Part shown: positions 1 to 8,162 of the stretch, piece by piece
How positions within the stretch are numbered: the first letter of the stretch is position 1
Layout of the letters: every line of letters begins with the position of its first letter
Source of the DNA: JAGHBT01 sp035311885
GTDB taxonomy: Bacteria > Krumholzibacteriota > Krumholzibacteriia > Krumholzibacteriales > WJIX01
Reading direction: 5' to 3'
DNA: 57,379 nt
Assembly: GCA_964554125.1 (NCBI GenBank)
Contig: CAZKNG010000007.1
Span: 1-57,379, forward strand
The notes under the pieces: generated by a model
The model's input: the letters and a program-made list of their open reading frames with translations, nothing else
What the model was told of the DNA's origin: nothing
Databases searched by the model: none
Translations under genes and position numbers: made by a program

Positions 1-918
1 GAATCGGTTGTTGTATGCGCTCATTACGATCATCTGGGATACGGCTGGCCCGATGTCCGAAAAGGGAATGAAGGGATGATTCACAACGGGGCGGATGACA
101 ACGCGAGCGGGGTCGCAGTGATGCTTGAGCTTGCCCGCAGGCTCTCAGAAAGCTTCAAGCCGGAGAGAAGTATTGTGTTTGCCGCTTTTACGGCTGAAGA
201 GAACGGGCTTTTAGGCTCTAGGCATTATGTTGACAGCATGAAGCAGTTTCCCGCTGAAAAATGCGCGGGCGTACTGAATCTGGACACCGTCGGGAGGCTC
301 AGAGACGGGAAACTTCTTGTCCTGGGCAGCTCAAGCGCACGTAAATGGAAACATATCTTTATGGGCTGCGGTTATGTTACCGGAGTCGAGGCTGAGATGG
401 TGAGCAGGGAACTCGACGCGAGTGATCAGGTCAGTTTTATTAAAGCGGGTGTTCCTGCTGTTCAGATATTTTCCGGTCCTCACGAAGACTACCACAGGCC
501 TACTGATACAGCAGATAAGATTGATTATGCAGGCCTCGTAAAGGTAGCGGCATTTACAAGAGAGGCAGTTACTTATCTGACGGAAAAAGAAAACCGCCTG
601 ATCTTCTCGGGCAAAAAGAGGCAGGATGCCGCGCGGGGTCATAGTGCCGGAAAGCGCGCTGTTTCTACCGGATGTATGCCTGATTTTACTTTTGAAGGGG
701 TTGGAGTCAGGGTGGCAGGCGTATCTTCGGACTCGCCGGCCCAAGAGGCTGGAATAGAGGAGGGGGACGTAATAATTCTTCTTGGCGGCATCAGGGTAGC
801 TGACCTGAGGGAATATTCCGCGGCACTGAAGAAATATAAACCGGGAGATGCTGTTGAGATCACATTTATCCGAGAAGGCAGAAAGATAACTGAGACTATT
901 GTCCTTTCTGAACGCTAG
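1..918 (+). CDS. M28-family zinc metallopeptidase with C-terminal PDZ domain (5' end outside window)
   Basis: The reading frame is open from base 1, so the N-terminus is missing. The visible part starts with AHYDHLG (zinc-ligand His and Asp), then GADDNASG at codons 30-37 (bridging Asp), AEENGLLGS (catalytic Glu pair, codons 66-67), LNLDTVG, and a late His in HEDYHRPTDT. This is the M28 co-catalytic zinc aminopeptidase pattern. The last ~70 residues (VRVAGVSSDSPAQEAGI...GDVI) form a PDZ domain, which probably binds substrate or partner peptides. M28-PDZ proteins are usually exported aminopeptidases; the signal peptide would be off the left edge. The next gene starts 2 nt after the stop, so the two are probably cotranscribed. 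Confidence 0.9.
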   Translation, partial: ESVVVCAHYDHLGYGWPDVRKGNEGMIHNGADDNASGVAVMLELARRLSESFKPERSIVFAAFTAEENGLLGSRHYVDSMKQFPAEKCAGVLNLDTVGRLRDGKLLVLGSSSARKWKHIFMGCGYVTGVEAEMVSRELDASDQVSFIKAGVPAVQIFSGPHEDYHRPTDTADKIDYAGLVKVAAFTREAVTYLTEKENRLIFSGKKRQDAARGHSAGKRAVSTGCMPDFTFEGVGVRVAGVSSDSPAQEAGIEEGDVIILLGGIRVADLREYSAALKKYKPGDAVEITFIREGRKITETIVLSER

Positions 919-920
919 AT

Positions 921-2273
921 ATGATTTGTTTTAAACACGAAAGAATCAGGGTAGCCGCGGCAGTCGTTTTGACAGTCATGTCAGTTTCTGTTTATTCAAC
1001 TGCCCGCGCCTATTCATATGAAACCTCTTTTCCCGAGGAGCCGGAGAGGTATGACAGTGAGTATTATCTCGATATGCTAACTATGAAATATGACCGTAAC
1101 TGGAGGGAGTTGTGGGAGACCAATGATAATATTTTCAGGCTGAGGTTGGGGAGCCTTAATGTTGAGCAGTGGGCCTTCCGCGAACAATTGAAGTTTTCCT
1201 CTGAACTTTCAAGGCGTTTCCGTCTCAGGTACTGGATGGATAAGGAACGCACACTCAATGAAGATAACGGAACCCGCAATGAGATTGAAATCGAGTACAG
1301 GATTTTAAAAGATATTTATCTTTCCCTTTTTATTGCGCCCTCTTTCTGGAAGAGGGAGAATGATGCCGCTATTGGACTTCAGAGAAGAACGGCGGTTGAC
1401 AGGTATTACAGGCTGATTTTCAAGGTTCATGATTTTGCCAACAATTTCTCTTACGAACACAGCGACAGGATCGAAGGAGAGAATAACCTCTATAAGCGGC
1501 AGCCTCTTGAACTGATCCTTGATGTGCGTGACAGGATAGGCTCCTCTATGCGTTTCGGTGTCAACGGTTCTTATCTTCGGAACTGGAGAAAGGAGTACAG
1601 GTTTCTTGACCACCCTGAGGACAATTACAACGAGGAGGGTCAAAGAAGGTGTCTTGATATCTGGATAGAAAAAAAGATGTCCCCCAGCTTGCTCTTCAAT
1701 CTGGATATTAAGGGAGCACACTATTCCGCTGTACGCGACGGACTGGAAGAGGAACACCGGGTAGCTGAATTTACTCCCCGCGTATGGTGGTATCCCGGCG
1801 GGCTCCGACAATCAGGCATTGAAGCTGGAATTGATAAATACAACAGAAATATAATAAAAGAGAAAACAGGTCCGGTAGAAGAGGAAGACAAAAGCACTCG
1901 CCTGCCGAAGAGGTCACACTTTTCTGTCTGCGCGGGATTTCAGGTAAGGTATGAGAAGTGGAAGGCCAGGGGGGTTGACCCAGGAGACTTCAGAAAGGAC
2001 GAACTGCTCCCCTTCTGTCTTATTCGATCCAGGATATCTTCAAGGAATATTCTGGAGGCCGGATACCTCGCCGACAGGTATAAATCGGAAAGGACGGGCA
2101 GCCTGGCCGGAGAATCCGCGAGATGGGAGAACAGGATTAAGCTGGCATGGGAATTCCTTTTCAACGGCAAAAGCCGAATCCGCGTTATCGAGACATTAGA
2201 TCTTGACCCTGAGGACTGGGGAGAGTTCTCTCTGCATGATCATTTTTTTGTGATGATGCAGGTCGTCTTTTGA
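921..2273 (+). CDS. Exported beta-barrel-like outer-membrane protein, function unknown
   Basis: The 450-residue product has an N-terminal signal peptide (basic MICFKHERIR, hydrophobic VAAAVVLTVMSVSVYS, then ARA-Y). The rest is rich in alternating aromatic and charged residues (for example FRLRYWMDKERT, YRLIFKVHDF), which suggests amphipathic beta strands. It ends in FFVMMQVVF; a C-terminal Phe after alternating hydrophobics is the classical signal read by the BAM complex. No enzymatic motif was recognised. Localisation to the outer membrane as a barrel is inferred from these patterns, not from a recognised family. The gene lies 2 nt after the M28 peptidase gene, so it may serve the same secreted process, such as peptide uptake. 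Confidence 0.7.
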   Translation: MICFKHERIRVAAAVVLTVMSVSVYSTARAYSYETSFPEEPERYDSEYYLDMLTMKYDRNWRELWETNDNIFRLRLGSLNVEQWAFREQLKFSSELSRRFRLRYWMDKERTLNEDNGTRNEIEIEYRILKDIYLSLFIAPSFWKRENDAAIGLQRRTAVDRYYRLIFKVHDFANNFSYEHSDRIEGENNLYKRQPLELILDVRDRIGSSMRFGVNGSYLRNWRKEYRFLDHPEDNYNEEGQRRCLDIWIEKKMSPSLLFNLDIKGAHYSAVRDGLEEEHRVAEFTPRVWWYPGGLRQSGIEAGIDKYNRNIIKEKTGPVEEEDKSTRLPKRSHFSVCAGFQVRYEKWKARGVDPGDFRKDELLPFCLIRSRISSRNILEAGYLADRYKSERTGSLAGESARWENRIKLAWEFLFNGKSRIRVIETLDLDPEDWGEFSLHDHFFVMMQVVF

Positions 2274-2316
2274 TGGAAGAAACACTAAAGCCTGAAGGTA
2301 ATTGAATTATAAGAAT

Positions 2317-2348
2317 AAGCCGTGAAGAAAATCTTATCTTCACGGCTT
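2317..2348. terminator. Bidirectional hairpin between convergent genes
   Basis: A perfect 12-bp stem (AAGCCGTGAAGA at 2317-2328, TCTTCACGGCTT at 2337-2348) encloses an 8-nt loop. It sits between the plus-strand barrel gene and the minus-strand SPOR gene. On the minus strand the stem is followed by a T-rich run (ATTCTTATAATT); on the plus strand the tail is A-rich and weak. It fits a shared intrinsic terminator, stronger for the minus-strand transcript. Confidence 0.7.
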
Positions 2349-2382
2349 GAAATAGTTCACCAAAAAATAATTATCCCGCCCG

Positions 2383-3075
2383 TTATTTTTCGAGCACCCA
2401 CGCATCTTTCTTGATATCTTTCTGTATCTGCCGCAGTTTTTTAAATGCTTCTTCTTCCGTTTCAAATGACCGGCATGTAACAGCTTTCATCCTTCCGTCC
2501 AGTATCGGAAAGATCCTTGAATCGTATCCCATACCTTTGAGTTTCCTGCTGTAGTTAACGGCGTTGCTTTCTACTTCAAAACAACCGAGAACGATATGAT
2601 ATCGATCACCGGTTGCGCTCTCTGTTTCCGCGTCAGGCTCGATCTTCCCCTCCGCCTTTTCTATTTTTTCCACAGGCTGATCTTTTTTCTCTTCACTCTC
2701 TTTCTCTGGTTTACCTGAGGGGGCAATCTCCTTTTCAGAGATTTCTTTTATCCTTTCTTCTTCCCTGAAAGTGAGAAGGCTGTCGATTAAACCGACTCTT
2801 TTAATAGCGTGGCTGTCTGAAGGGTCTATAAGGAGGGCGGCTTCGTAATCTTCCTTTGCTTTCAGGTACTCCTTCTGCCTGAAAGATTTATCTGCTTTTG
2901 AAATCAGAGACGCCAATTCTGAATCGTCAGTCCCAAATTGATGGTTTATGAACATAAATACAACAATTATTATAACAACTATCGGGACAATCCAGATCAG
3001 AACCTTTTTAATATTAATCATGCTGTTAGATTTTTTTTCATATTCAAACTGTTCCGGGGTTTGTTTTTCATCCAT
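2383..3075 (-). CDS. Single-pass membrane protein with TPR and C-terminal SPOR domain
   Basis: The 230-residue product has a charged cytoplasmic start and one membrane span at about residues 26-44 (VLIWIVPIVVIIIVVFMFI). A TPR-like pair of helices follows (about 55-100, SFRQKEYLKAKEDYEAALLIDPSD), then a Glu/Lys-rich linker (110-150) and a SPOR domain (about 155-230, YHIVLGCFEVESNAVNYSRKLKGMGYDSRI). SPOR domains bind denuded septal peptidoglycan in other bacteria, so a periplasmic cell-envelope or division role is likely. It is a single-gene unit with its own likely promoter at 3176-3205 and a terminator at 2317-2348. Confidence 0.8.
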   Translation of the reverse strand: MDEKQTPEQFEYEKKSNSMINIKKVLIWIVPIVVIIIVVFMFINHQFGTDDSELASLISKADKSFRQKEYLKAKEDYEAALLIDPSDSHAIKRVGLIDSLLTFREEERIKEISEKEIAPSGKPEKESEEKKDQPVEKIEKAEGKIEPDAETESATGDRYHIVLGCFEVESNAVNYSRKLKGMGYDSRIFPILDGRMKAVTCRSFETEEEAFKKLRQIQKDIKKDAWVLEK

Positions 3076-3175
3076 GATATGCCTCCTATGAAAACTTAAA
3101 GCGGCTAAGCGTGTTAAAAAGGGGCACTGCGAGGTGCAAATGATCTTATATGGATGGTCTGACCCTTTAGGATTG

Positions 3176-3205
3176 ACTGTATTTGATAAATAGCGCCTCT
3201 GTCAA
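3176..3205 (-). promoter_or_regulatory. Probable sigma70-type promoter of the SPOR gene
   Basis: Read on the minus strand: TTGACA (3200-3205), an 18-nt spacer, then TACAGT (3176-3181). The -35 is perfect and the -10 matches 4 of 6. It lies about 100 nt upstream of the SPOR-protein start. Confidence 0.45.
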
Positions 3206-3268
3206 TAAAAAACTGGCAAGCTCATCTTCCTGAGATTAAACCCATTCCGGGCTCTTAGTGTAAAATGA

Positions 3269-3297
3269 TTGAATTTTATTGCGGGATATGGTATAAT
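3269..3297 (+). promoter_or_regulatory. Sigma70-type promoter of the C1 protease gene
   Basis: TTGAAT (3269-3274), a 17-nt spacer, then perfect TATAAT (3292-3297). Transcription would start near 3304. An in-frame ATG at 3300 would therefore lie at or before the transcript start, which supports the downstream ATG at 3465. Confidence 0.75.
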
Positions 3298-3303
3298 CAA
3301 TGC

Positions 3304-3464
3304 TTACTGAGAAAGTTGTGGGGAGAAAAGAGGTGTATTATCCACGGGAGTCAGGCCTGCGGCAGCGGCACCCTATGGATTTCTTCAGTTTAGAATTGGA
3401 ACTTTTGCATGCTCTTCCCGCCCTGTTTGTTAGATTTTGCCGGTCCGGGGAAAGGAGAAATTTT
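3304..3464 (+). other. Long untranslated leader of the C1 protease gene
   Basis: The stretch from 3076 to 3464 holds no gene. Its left part carries the two divergent promoters. The right part is a ~160-nt transcribed leader ending in a good ribosome site (GGGGAAAGGAG, 3447-3457). I found no known riboswitch consensus in it. Confidence 0.5.
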
Positions 3465-4907
3465 ATGAAGTCTAAGTTGGTTATTGTTTTATTAGCCGTG
3501 TTCTCTCTGGCGGTTTTTGCAATGGGAACCGCGTATTCGCAGGAACCTATTGTGGCTCAGAAGAGGGTATATAAGGCGCCGCCCGGCGAAAACTTTGGAT
3601 ATATTCCGCCGCCGATGGACCTCAGCCACATCACACCCACCACGCACCTGCTGGGAGCTGCTGCCAGTTCCTGGGACTGGAGAACGATGGGGGGAGTTAC
3701 TTCTGTTAAAAATCAGAACCCTTACGGGACTTGCTGGTGTTTTGCCGCCTGCGGAGATCTCGAATCTAAAGTTCTTATTAATGAATCGGTTACAGCTGAT
3801 TATTCCGAATTAAACATTCAGGCATGCAATCCGACGAGCTATCATGATTGTAACGCTGGCGGTAACGCCTGGATTTCCAATAATTACCTTTCTCTTTCAG
3901 GTTCTGTTAATGAAACATGTGATCCCTATCCTGGAGGATGTCCCGCACCTACCTGCATCAACCCCTCCTGCGCGTTCTTCAAACAGGTCCGGGAATGGAA
4001 GCTTATTCCCAATGATGTTACGGCAATAAAAAACGCCGTACAGGGGTACGGACCGGTCTATACGTCGATGTACGCGAGTTTTTCCGGATTCGGCACTTAC
4101 GACGGAAGTTACTGTATTACATATTCAGGCACTGAAGCTACAAATCATGCCGTTCTTATTGTGGGCTGGGATGACGATATGTGCAGCGGCAACGGCGCCT
4201 GGATCGTCAAGAATTCCTGGGGGTCAAGCTGGGGAGATAACGGGTATTTCTATATCCAGTACGGATCCGCCAGTATAGGGCAGAACTCCACTGTTATCAC
4301 CCGATATGTAAATTACGATTCAGATGAAACGATTTATTATTTTGATGAATGGGGCTGGTGGACTTCTGCCGGTTATGGAGACGGTAATGACTGGGGTCTT
4401 ATGGAACTTACCCCATCCGGAGATAATGAATATCTTAAAAAGGTTTCTTTCTCCGCAACCGCCTCAGGCTGTTCATATACAATAAATGTCTATGACGATT
4501 TTTCGAGCGGATCGGTTTCAAATCTGCTTTCAGGCCCTGTCTCCGGCACTCTTTCGGAAGCGGGATATTATACGGTGGATCTGCCTTCTCCTCTCTCTCT
4601 CTCGTCAGGCGATCCTGTTTATGTTGAGGTTGAATTCAACACCGGAAGCTACGGTTATCCCGTTCCCTACGACGATACGGGAGCGATGGAGACGAATAAG
4701 TCATTTATCAGTAATGACGGCGTGTCTTATACAGCACTTGACAATGGCAATTATGCTATGGGTGATATATCGATACGCGGTGTAGTCGAGGTTATAGAAC
4801 CAACCGCGATGCCTCTATTAAACCCGGTTGTCCTTACGATCTTCGCGCTCGTATTAGTTCTGTCGGCGGCTTTCATAATCAGAAAGCGAGCAGCGGTAAA
4901 GGCATAG
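3465..4907 (+). CDS. Exported C1A (papain-family) cysteine protease with lectin-like domain and C-terminal membrane anchor
   Basis: The start at 3465 is chosen because it has GGAGAAATTTT upstream and opens a clean signal peptide (MKSKLVIVLLAVFSLAVFAMGTAYSQ); the frame is open further upstream but overlaps the promoter. The mature 480-residue product has the papain triad: Gln84 and Cys90 (NQNPYGTCWCFA), His228 (TNHAVLIVGWD) and Asn250 (VKNSWGSSWG). A beta-rich domain of about 130 residues follows (YYFDEWGWW...PVYVEVEFNTG), resembling the lectin-like domain found after bacterial and archaeal C1A peptidases. The C-terminus has EPTAMPLLNP, a hydrophobic helix, then RKRAAVKA. This layout is like IPTL/PEP-CTERM sorting tails, but exosortase processing is only inferred. 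Likely a surface protease for protein scavenging. Confidence 0.88.
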   Translation: MKSKLVIVLLAVFSLAVFAMGTAYSQEPIVAQKRVYKAPPGENFGYIPPPMDLSHITPTTHLLGAAASSWDWRTMGGVTSVKNQNPYGTCWCFAACGDLESKVLINESVTADYSELNIQACNPTSYHDCNAGGNAWISNNYLSLSGSVNETCDPYPGGCPAPTCINPSCAFFKQVREWKLIPNDVTAIKNAVQGYGPVYTSMYASFSGFGTYDGSYCITYSGTEATNHAVLIVGWDDDMCSGNGAWIVKNSWGSSWGDNGYFYIQYGSASIGQNSTVITRYVNYDSDETIYYFDEWGWWTSAGYGDGNDWGLMELTPSGDNEYLKKVSFSATASGCSYTINVYDDFSSGSVSNLLSGPVSGTLSEAGYYTVDLPSPLSLSSGDPVYVEVEFNTGSYGYPVPYDDTGAMETNKSFISNDGVSYTALDNGNYAMGDISIRGVVEVIEPTAMPLLNPVVLTIFALVLVLSAAFIIRKRAAVKA

Positions 4908-4957
4908 AACGGCAAACAGGCGCGTTGGCTCAGGGTGTAGTATAAACGGATATTTTT

Positions 4958-4989
4958 AAGGTCGGCAGATTAATCCTGCCGGCCTTTTT
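4958..4989 (+). terminator. Intrinsic terminator after the C1 protease gene
   Basis: An 11-bp stem with one G-T pair (AAGGTCGGCAG 4958-4968, CTGCCGGCCTT 4976-4986) and a 7-nt loop runs into a T5 tract (4985-4989). Confidence 0.85.
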
Positions 4990-5099
4990 ATGTAAATTCA
5001 TAAGGGAAAATCATTCTTTAATAAATCAATAAATTTCTGCTACTATTGATTCTGAGTGTTTTTAGAATATTTTATTTATATCCGGGATCTGTGCAGATA

Positions 5100-8000
5100 A
5101 TGAACGCAACTGTAATAACAGCTGAAAGCTACTTGCGGCTCAGGGGGTTGCTTAAAGATGAGATCGAACGCCGGAGCAAGTCAGATAGATTTTCTCCTAT
5201 CAACATTCTCGTAAGATCAAATCTGGTGGCAAGACAGCTGAAATTATTCCTTTCAAGAAGCCTCGGCGGAATATTCAACGTTAGATTCATCACCTTCCCG
5301 GACCTTCTGGCAGATATAGAAACCCTTTCAGCAGTATATTCAAGCGGGAAATTGCCGGCCGGTTCGGAAAAGATTCTCCTTGAAGAGATCGTATCTTCCG
5401 GATCTGTTCCGGACTACTTCAAAGCGATATCAGATACCGAGGGATTTGCCGAATTTCTGATCGGTACTTTTTCCGATCTTTCCGAGAGCGGCTGCGCGGC
5501 GGATATTGCGTCTGAAATTATAAACGAAAATGCAGACAAACTTCCGGAAAGGGTATCGGGAGTTCTATCTCTCTACACTACTTTCAGAGAGAGGGTTCTT
5601 GCCCTGGGCCTGGACATACACGCCCGCTTTGAGAGAGCGCGTGGGCTTGCCGGAAATGTAACACTCAGCGGTCCGCTCTATGTCTACGGTTTTTACGATT
5701 TCAACGAGATGCAGCTCAGACTTCTTATGGAGGCGGCGGTTAGAGGGAAGGTTCGTCTTTTTGTTCCAGCCGGCGAAGGGGGCAGATATAGATTCGCGGC
5801 GAATACGGTTAAGCGGCTGAAAGAGAGTGGAGCTGAGCTTTCGAGGTCAGACTCTGATGACGGTTTAAAAGAAACTCCGGTCCTTTTATTGGAAGCTTCG
5901 GATGAAGAGGCGGAAGCTGAGGCGATTGTCCGGCTGATACTTAAGAAGATCAGAAGGGATAAAAGAGCTTTCAGGGATATCGCGGTTATTTACCCGTCAG
6001 GCGGGAATTTTTCTCCTATAAAAGAGGTGCTGGATGATGCCTCGATACCATATCTTGTCAATATTGAACCTGTTATTGAAAAAAGCCGGGTTTTCCGGGC
6101 GGCAAATCTTCTTATAGAGATCCTCTCCGGACCGGTAAAAAGAAAGAGGCTGGTTGAATTTCTGGTTTCTGCTCCTCTTAAAGCACCTCCCGGCCCTGGG
6201 TCTGAAGCTGATCCCTTTTCGCTCTGGGTGAGAAAGAGCGCCGAGTTCGGACTTACGGGAGAAGACGGCTGGGTAGAGGAAAACGGTAATCTGATCGAAC
6301 TTCTTTCACAGGAGGATGAGTCTCCGGATACCGAGGAGGCGCTTCTATCGGCTAAAATCACAGGGGATATCTTAAAGCGCATAATGTCCGCGAGGAAAAA
6401 ATTTGAAGAAAAAGGAAGCTGGCCGGAGATCTCTTCCCGCCTGTCGGTTTTATTCAGGGATATTTTCAAAGCTGATCAGGATCTGGACAAGCTTTGCCTT
6501 GCCATTGAAGATCTTTCCCGGCTTGACCGTGTTTCTGACTCCGTGTCGTTTTCACTCTTAGCGAGGACTGTTAAATCTCTACTCCGCGGTCTGGGCGAAA
6601 CGAGACATAAGTTTTCACCAGAAGGGATTAATCTGTTGACCCTGGAGCAGGCAAGGGGGCTTTCTTTTAAGACGGTTTTCCTGGCCGGCTTGAACGATGA
6701 AAATATCCCGGGGGTGATCAGGCAGGATCCGTTTCTTAAAGATAGAGAAAGGGTGCAACTGAATGAAGCCGCGGGGGGAAAAATATTCCTTCAGAAGAAG
6801 ACCGGAAGACTTGCCGAACTTGAACTTATTTTTACGCTGGCCGTCCAGTCCGCCAAGGCCGAATTGATCTGCAGCGCGCCTCTCTCTGACGCCTCTTCGG
6901 GGAATAAAAGGATAAAATCCTTCTTTCTGGAATCTCTTGAGCGATCGTTAAATGGGTCTGAAAAGCGCGGTGTTGAGATGAAAAAGGTCTTCAGGAAACA
7001 GATACCTCAAAAAGCTCATGAGCTGCTTAGTGTCGATGAGTTTGACTATTCGGGGGCTCTTTCCTTTCGCGAATCAGGCGGCGGAAATATTCCGCCCGGA
7101 AACTTCTTCGCCAGGGCGATAGAGATGCTTAAAAAGAGACGGAACGAAAGTCGCTTTACCCCCTTTGACGGTGTCTTCGAAACTCGCAAAGCTAGAGCTT
7201 GCATTCGCTCAATGCTCGAAAGAAAGGGCTATTTATTCTCTGCAACATCGCTGGAAAGATATGCCAGGTGCCCCTTTTCCTTTCTGATCAGCAATATCCT
7301 TCAAGTTGAATCTCTTGAGGAACCGGAAACGGTAATCGGTATTAATGCTATGCAGAGAGGGATTATAGTTCACGAGCTTCTCGAGCAATTTTACAGAAGT
7401 CTGGCCGAAAAAGATCTACTCCCCGTTAAAAGAGATAAACGGGAGCTGATATGGAAGATCTTCAAGGAAACGGCTGACAAGGTATTCAGGCGGTATTCAA
7501 GGAATCGTCCGGTAGGCCTGGGATTGTTGTGGGAAATGGAAAAGGGCAGGATAGAACGTTCCGTAAATATATTTCTCGAAAAGGAACTGGATGAAAAAGG
7601 GAGATACACACCTGTTTTATTTGAAAAATCGTTTTCACTGAGCCCTGATGATATCGAATTAATTCTGCCAGGGGAAAAAAGAAAAGTTGGATTCAGAGGC
7701 AGAATCGACAGAATAGACTTTATGGGAAAAGAATCTTTCAGAGTTGTCGATTATAAAACGGGGAGTTTAGATAATAAAAAAAATAATACTCTGAAGGGAG
7801 GCGACTATATTCAGCTTCCCGTGTATCTTTTAGGGGCTTCGAGTATTTCGGGGCGTCCTTTAAAGAAGGGCATAGCGGAGTACAGAGCGGTCAGGACAAA
7901 AGGAAAAAAAAGCGCGGTACGGTTCGATGGAGAGAGATTGACGGAGATGAAGACTGAATTTGAAGAGATCTTGGAGACTATTATAAGAGGTATAGAAGAG

Positions 8001-8162
8001 GGGCTCTTCTTCGCCGTTCCTTCGAAGGATAATTGTAAGTACTGCTGTGCCGCTTCAGTATGTCCGGCAGGCAAGGAGTCGATATTCAATAGAAAGTCCT
8101 GTTTTGATGGCAGGTGCAGGGACTATTTAGAGATGAAAGGGTTGATTCAAGGTAAAGAATGA
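5100..8162 (+). CDS. addB: AddB-like subunit of a RecBCD-type helicase-nuclease
   Basis: About 1020 residues. The N-terminal half is a UvrD-like fold with no GxGKT Walker A; residues near 30-45 read INILVRSNLVARQL instead. The C-terminal third is a PD-(D/E)xK nuclease: GIIVHELLEQFY, GRIDRID (about 865) and VVDYKTGS (about 883). An early Cys near 723 (YARCPFSF) plus C-x2-C-x5-C near residue 978 (NCKYCCAASVC) match the 4Fe-4S staple of AddB nucleases. With AddA it should resect double-strand breaks for RecA loading. The start is uncertain: an in-frame ATG at 5046 also exists and neither has a strong ribosome site; 5100 gives a more usual N-terminus. Its stop overlaps addA by 4 nt. Confidence 0.87.
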   Translation: MNATVITAESYLRLRGLLKDEIERRSKSDRFSPINILVRSNLVARQLKLFLSRSLGGIFNVRFITFPDLLADIETLSAVYSSGKLPAGSEKILLEEIVSSGSVPDYFKAISDTEGFAEFLIGTFSDLSESGCAADIASEIINENADKLPERVSGVLSLYTTFRERVLALGLDIHARFERARGLAGNVTLSGPLYVYGFYDFNEMQLRLLMEAAVRGKVRLFVPAGEGGRYRFAANTVKRLKESGAELSRSDSDDGLKETPVLLLEASDEEAEAEAIVRLILKKIRRDKRAFRDIAVIYPSGGNFSPIKEVLDDASIPYLVNIEPVIEKSRVFRAANLLIEILSGPVKRKRLVEFLVSAPLKAPPGPGSEADPFSLWVRKSAEFGLTGEDGWVEENGNLIELLSQEDESPDTEEALLSAKITGDILKRIMSARKKFEEKGSWPEISSRLSVLFRDIFKADQDLDKLCLAIEDLSRLDRVSDSVSFSLLARTVKSLLRGLGETRHKFSPEGINLLTLEQARGLSFKTVFLAGLNDENIPGVIRQDPFLKDRERVQLNEAAGGKIFLQKKTGRLAELELIFTLAVQSAKAELICSAPLSDASSGNKRIKSFFLESLERSLNGSEKRGVEMKKVFRKQIPQKAHELLSVDEFDYSGALSFRESGGGNIPPGNFFARAIEMLKKRRNESRFTPFDGVFETRKARACIRSMLERKGYLFSATSLERYARCPFSFLISNILQVESLEEPETVIGINAMQRGIIVHELLEQFYRSLAEKDLLPVKRDKRELIWKIFKETADKVFRRYSRNRPVGLGLLWEMEKGRIERSVNIFLEKELDEKGRYTPVLFEKSFSLSPDDIELILPGEKRKVGFRGRIDRIDFMGKESFRVVDYKTGSLDNKKNNTLKGGDYIQLPVYLLGASSISGRPLKKGIAEYRAVRTKGKKSAVRFDGERLTEMKTEFEEILETIIRGIEEGLFFAVPSKDNCKYCCAASVCPAGKESIFNRKSCFDGRCRDYLEMKGLIQGKE

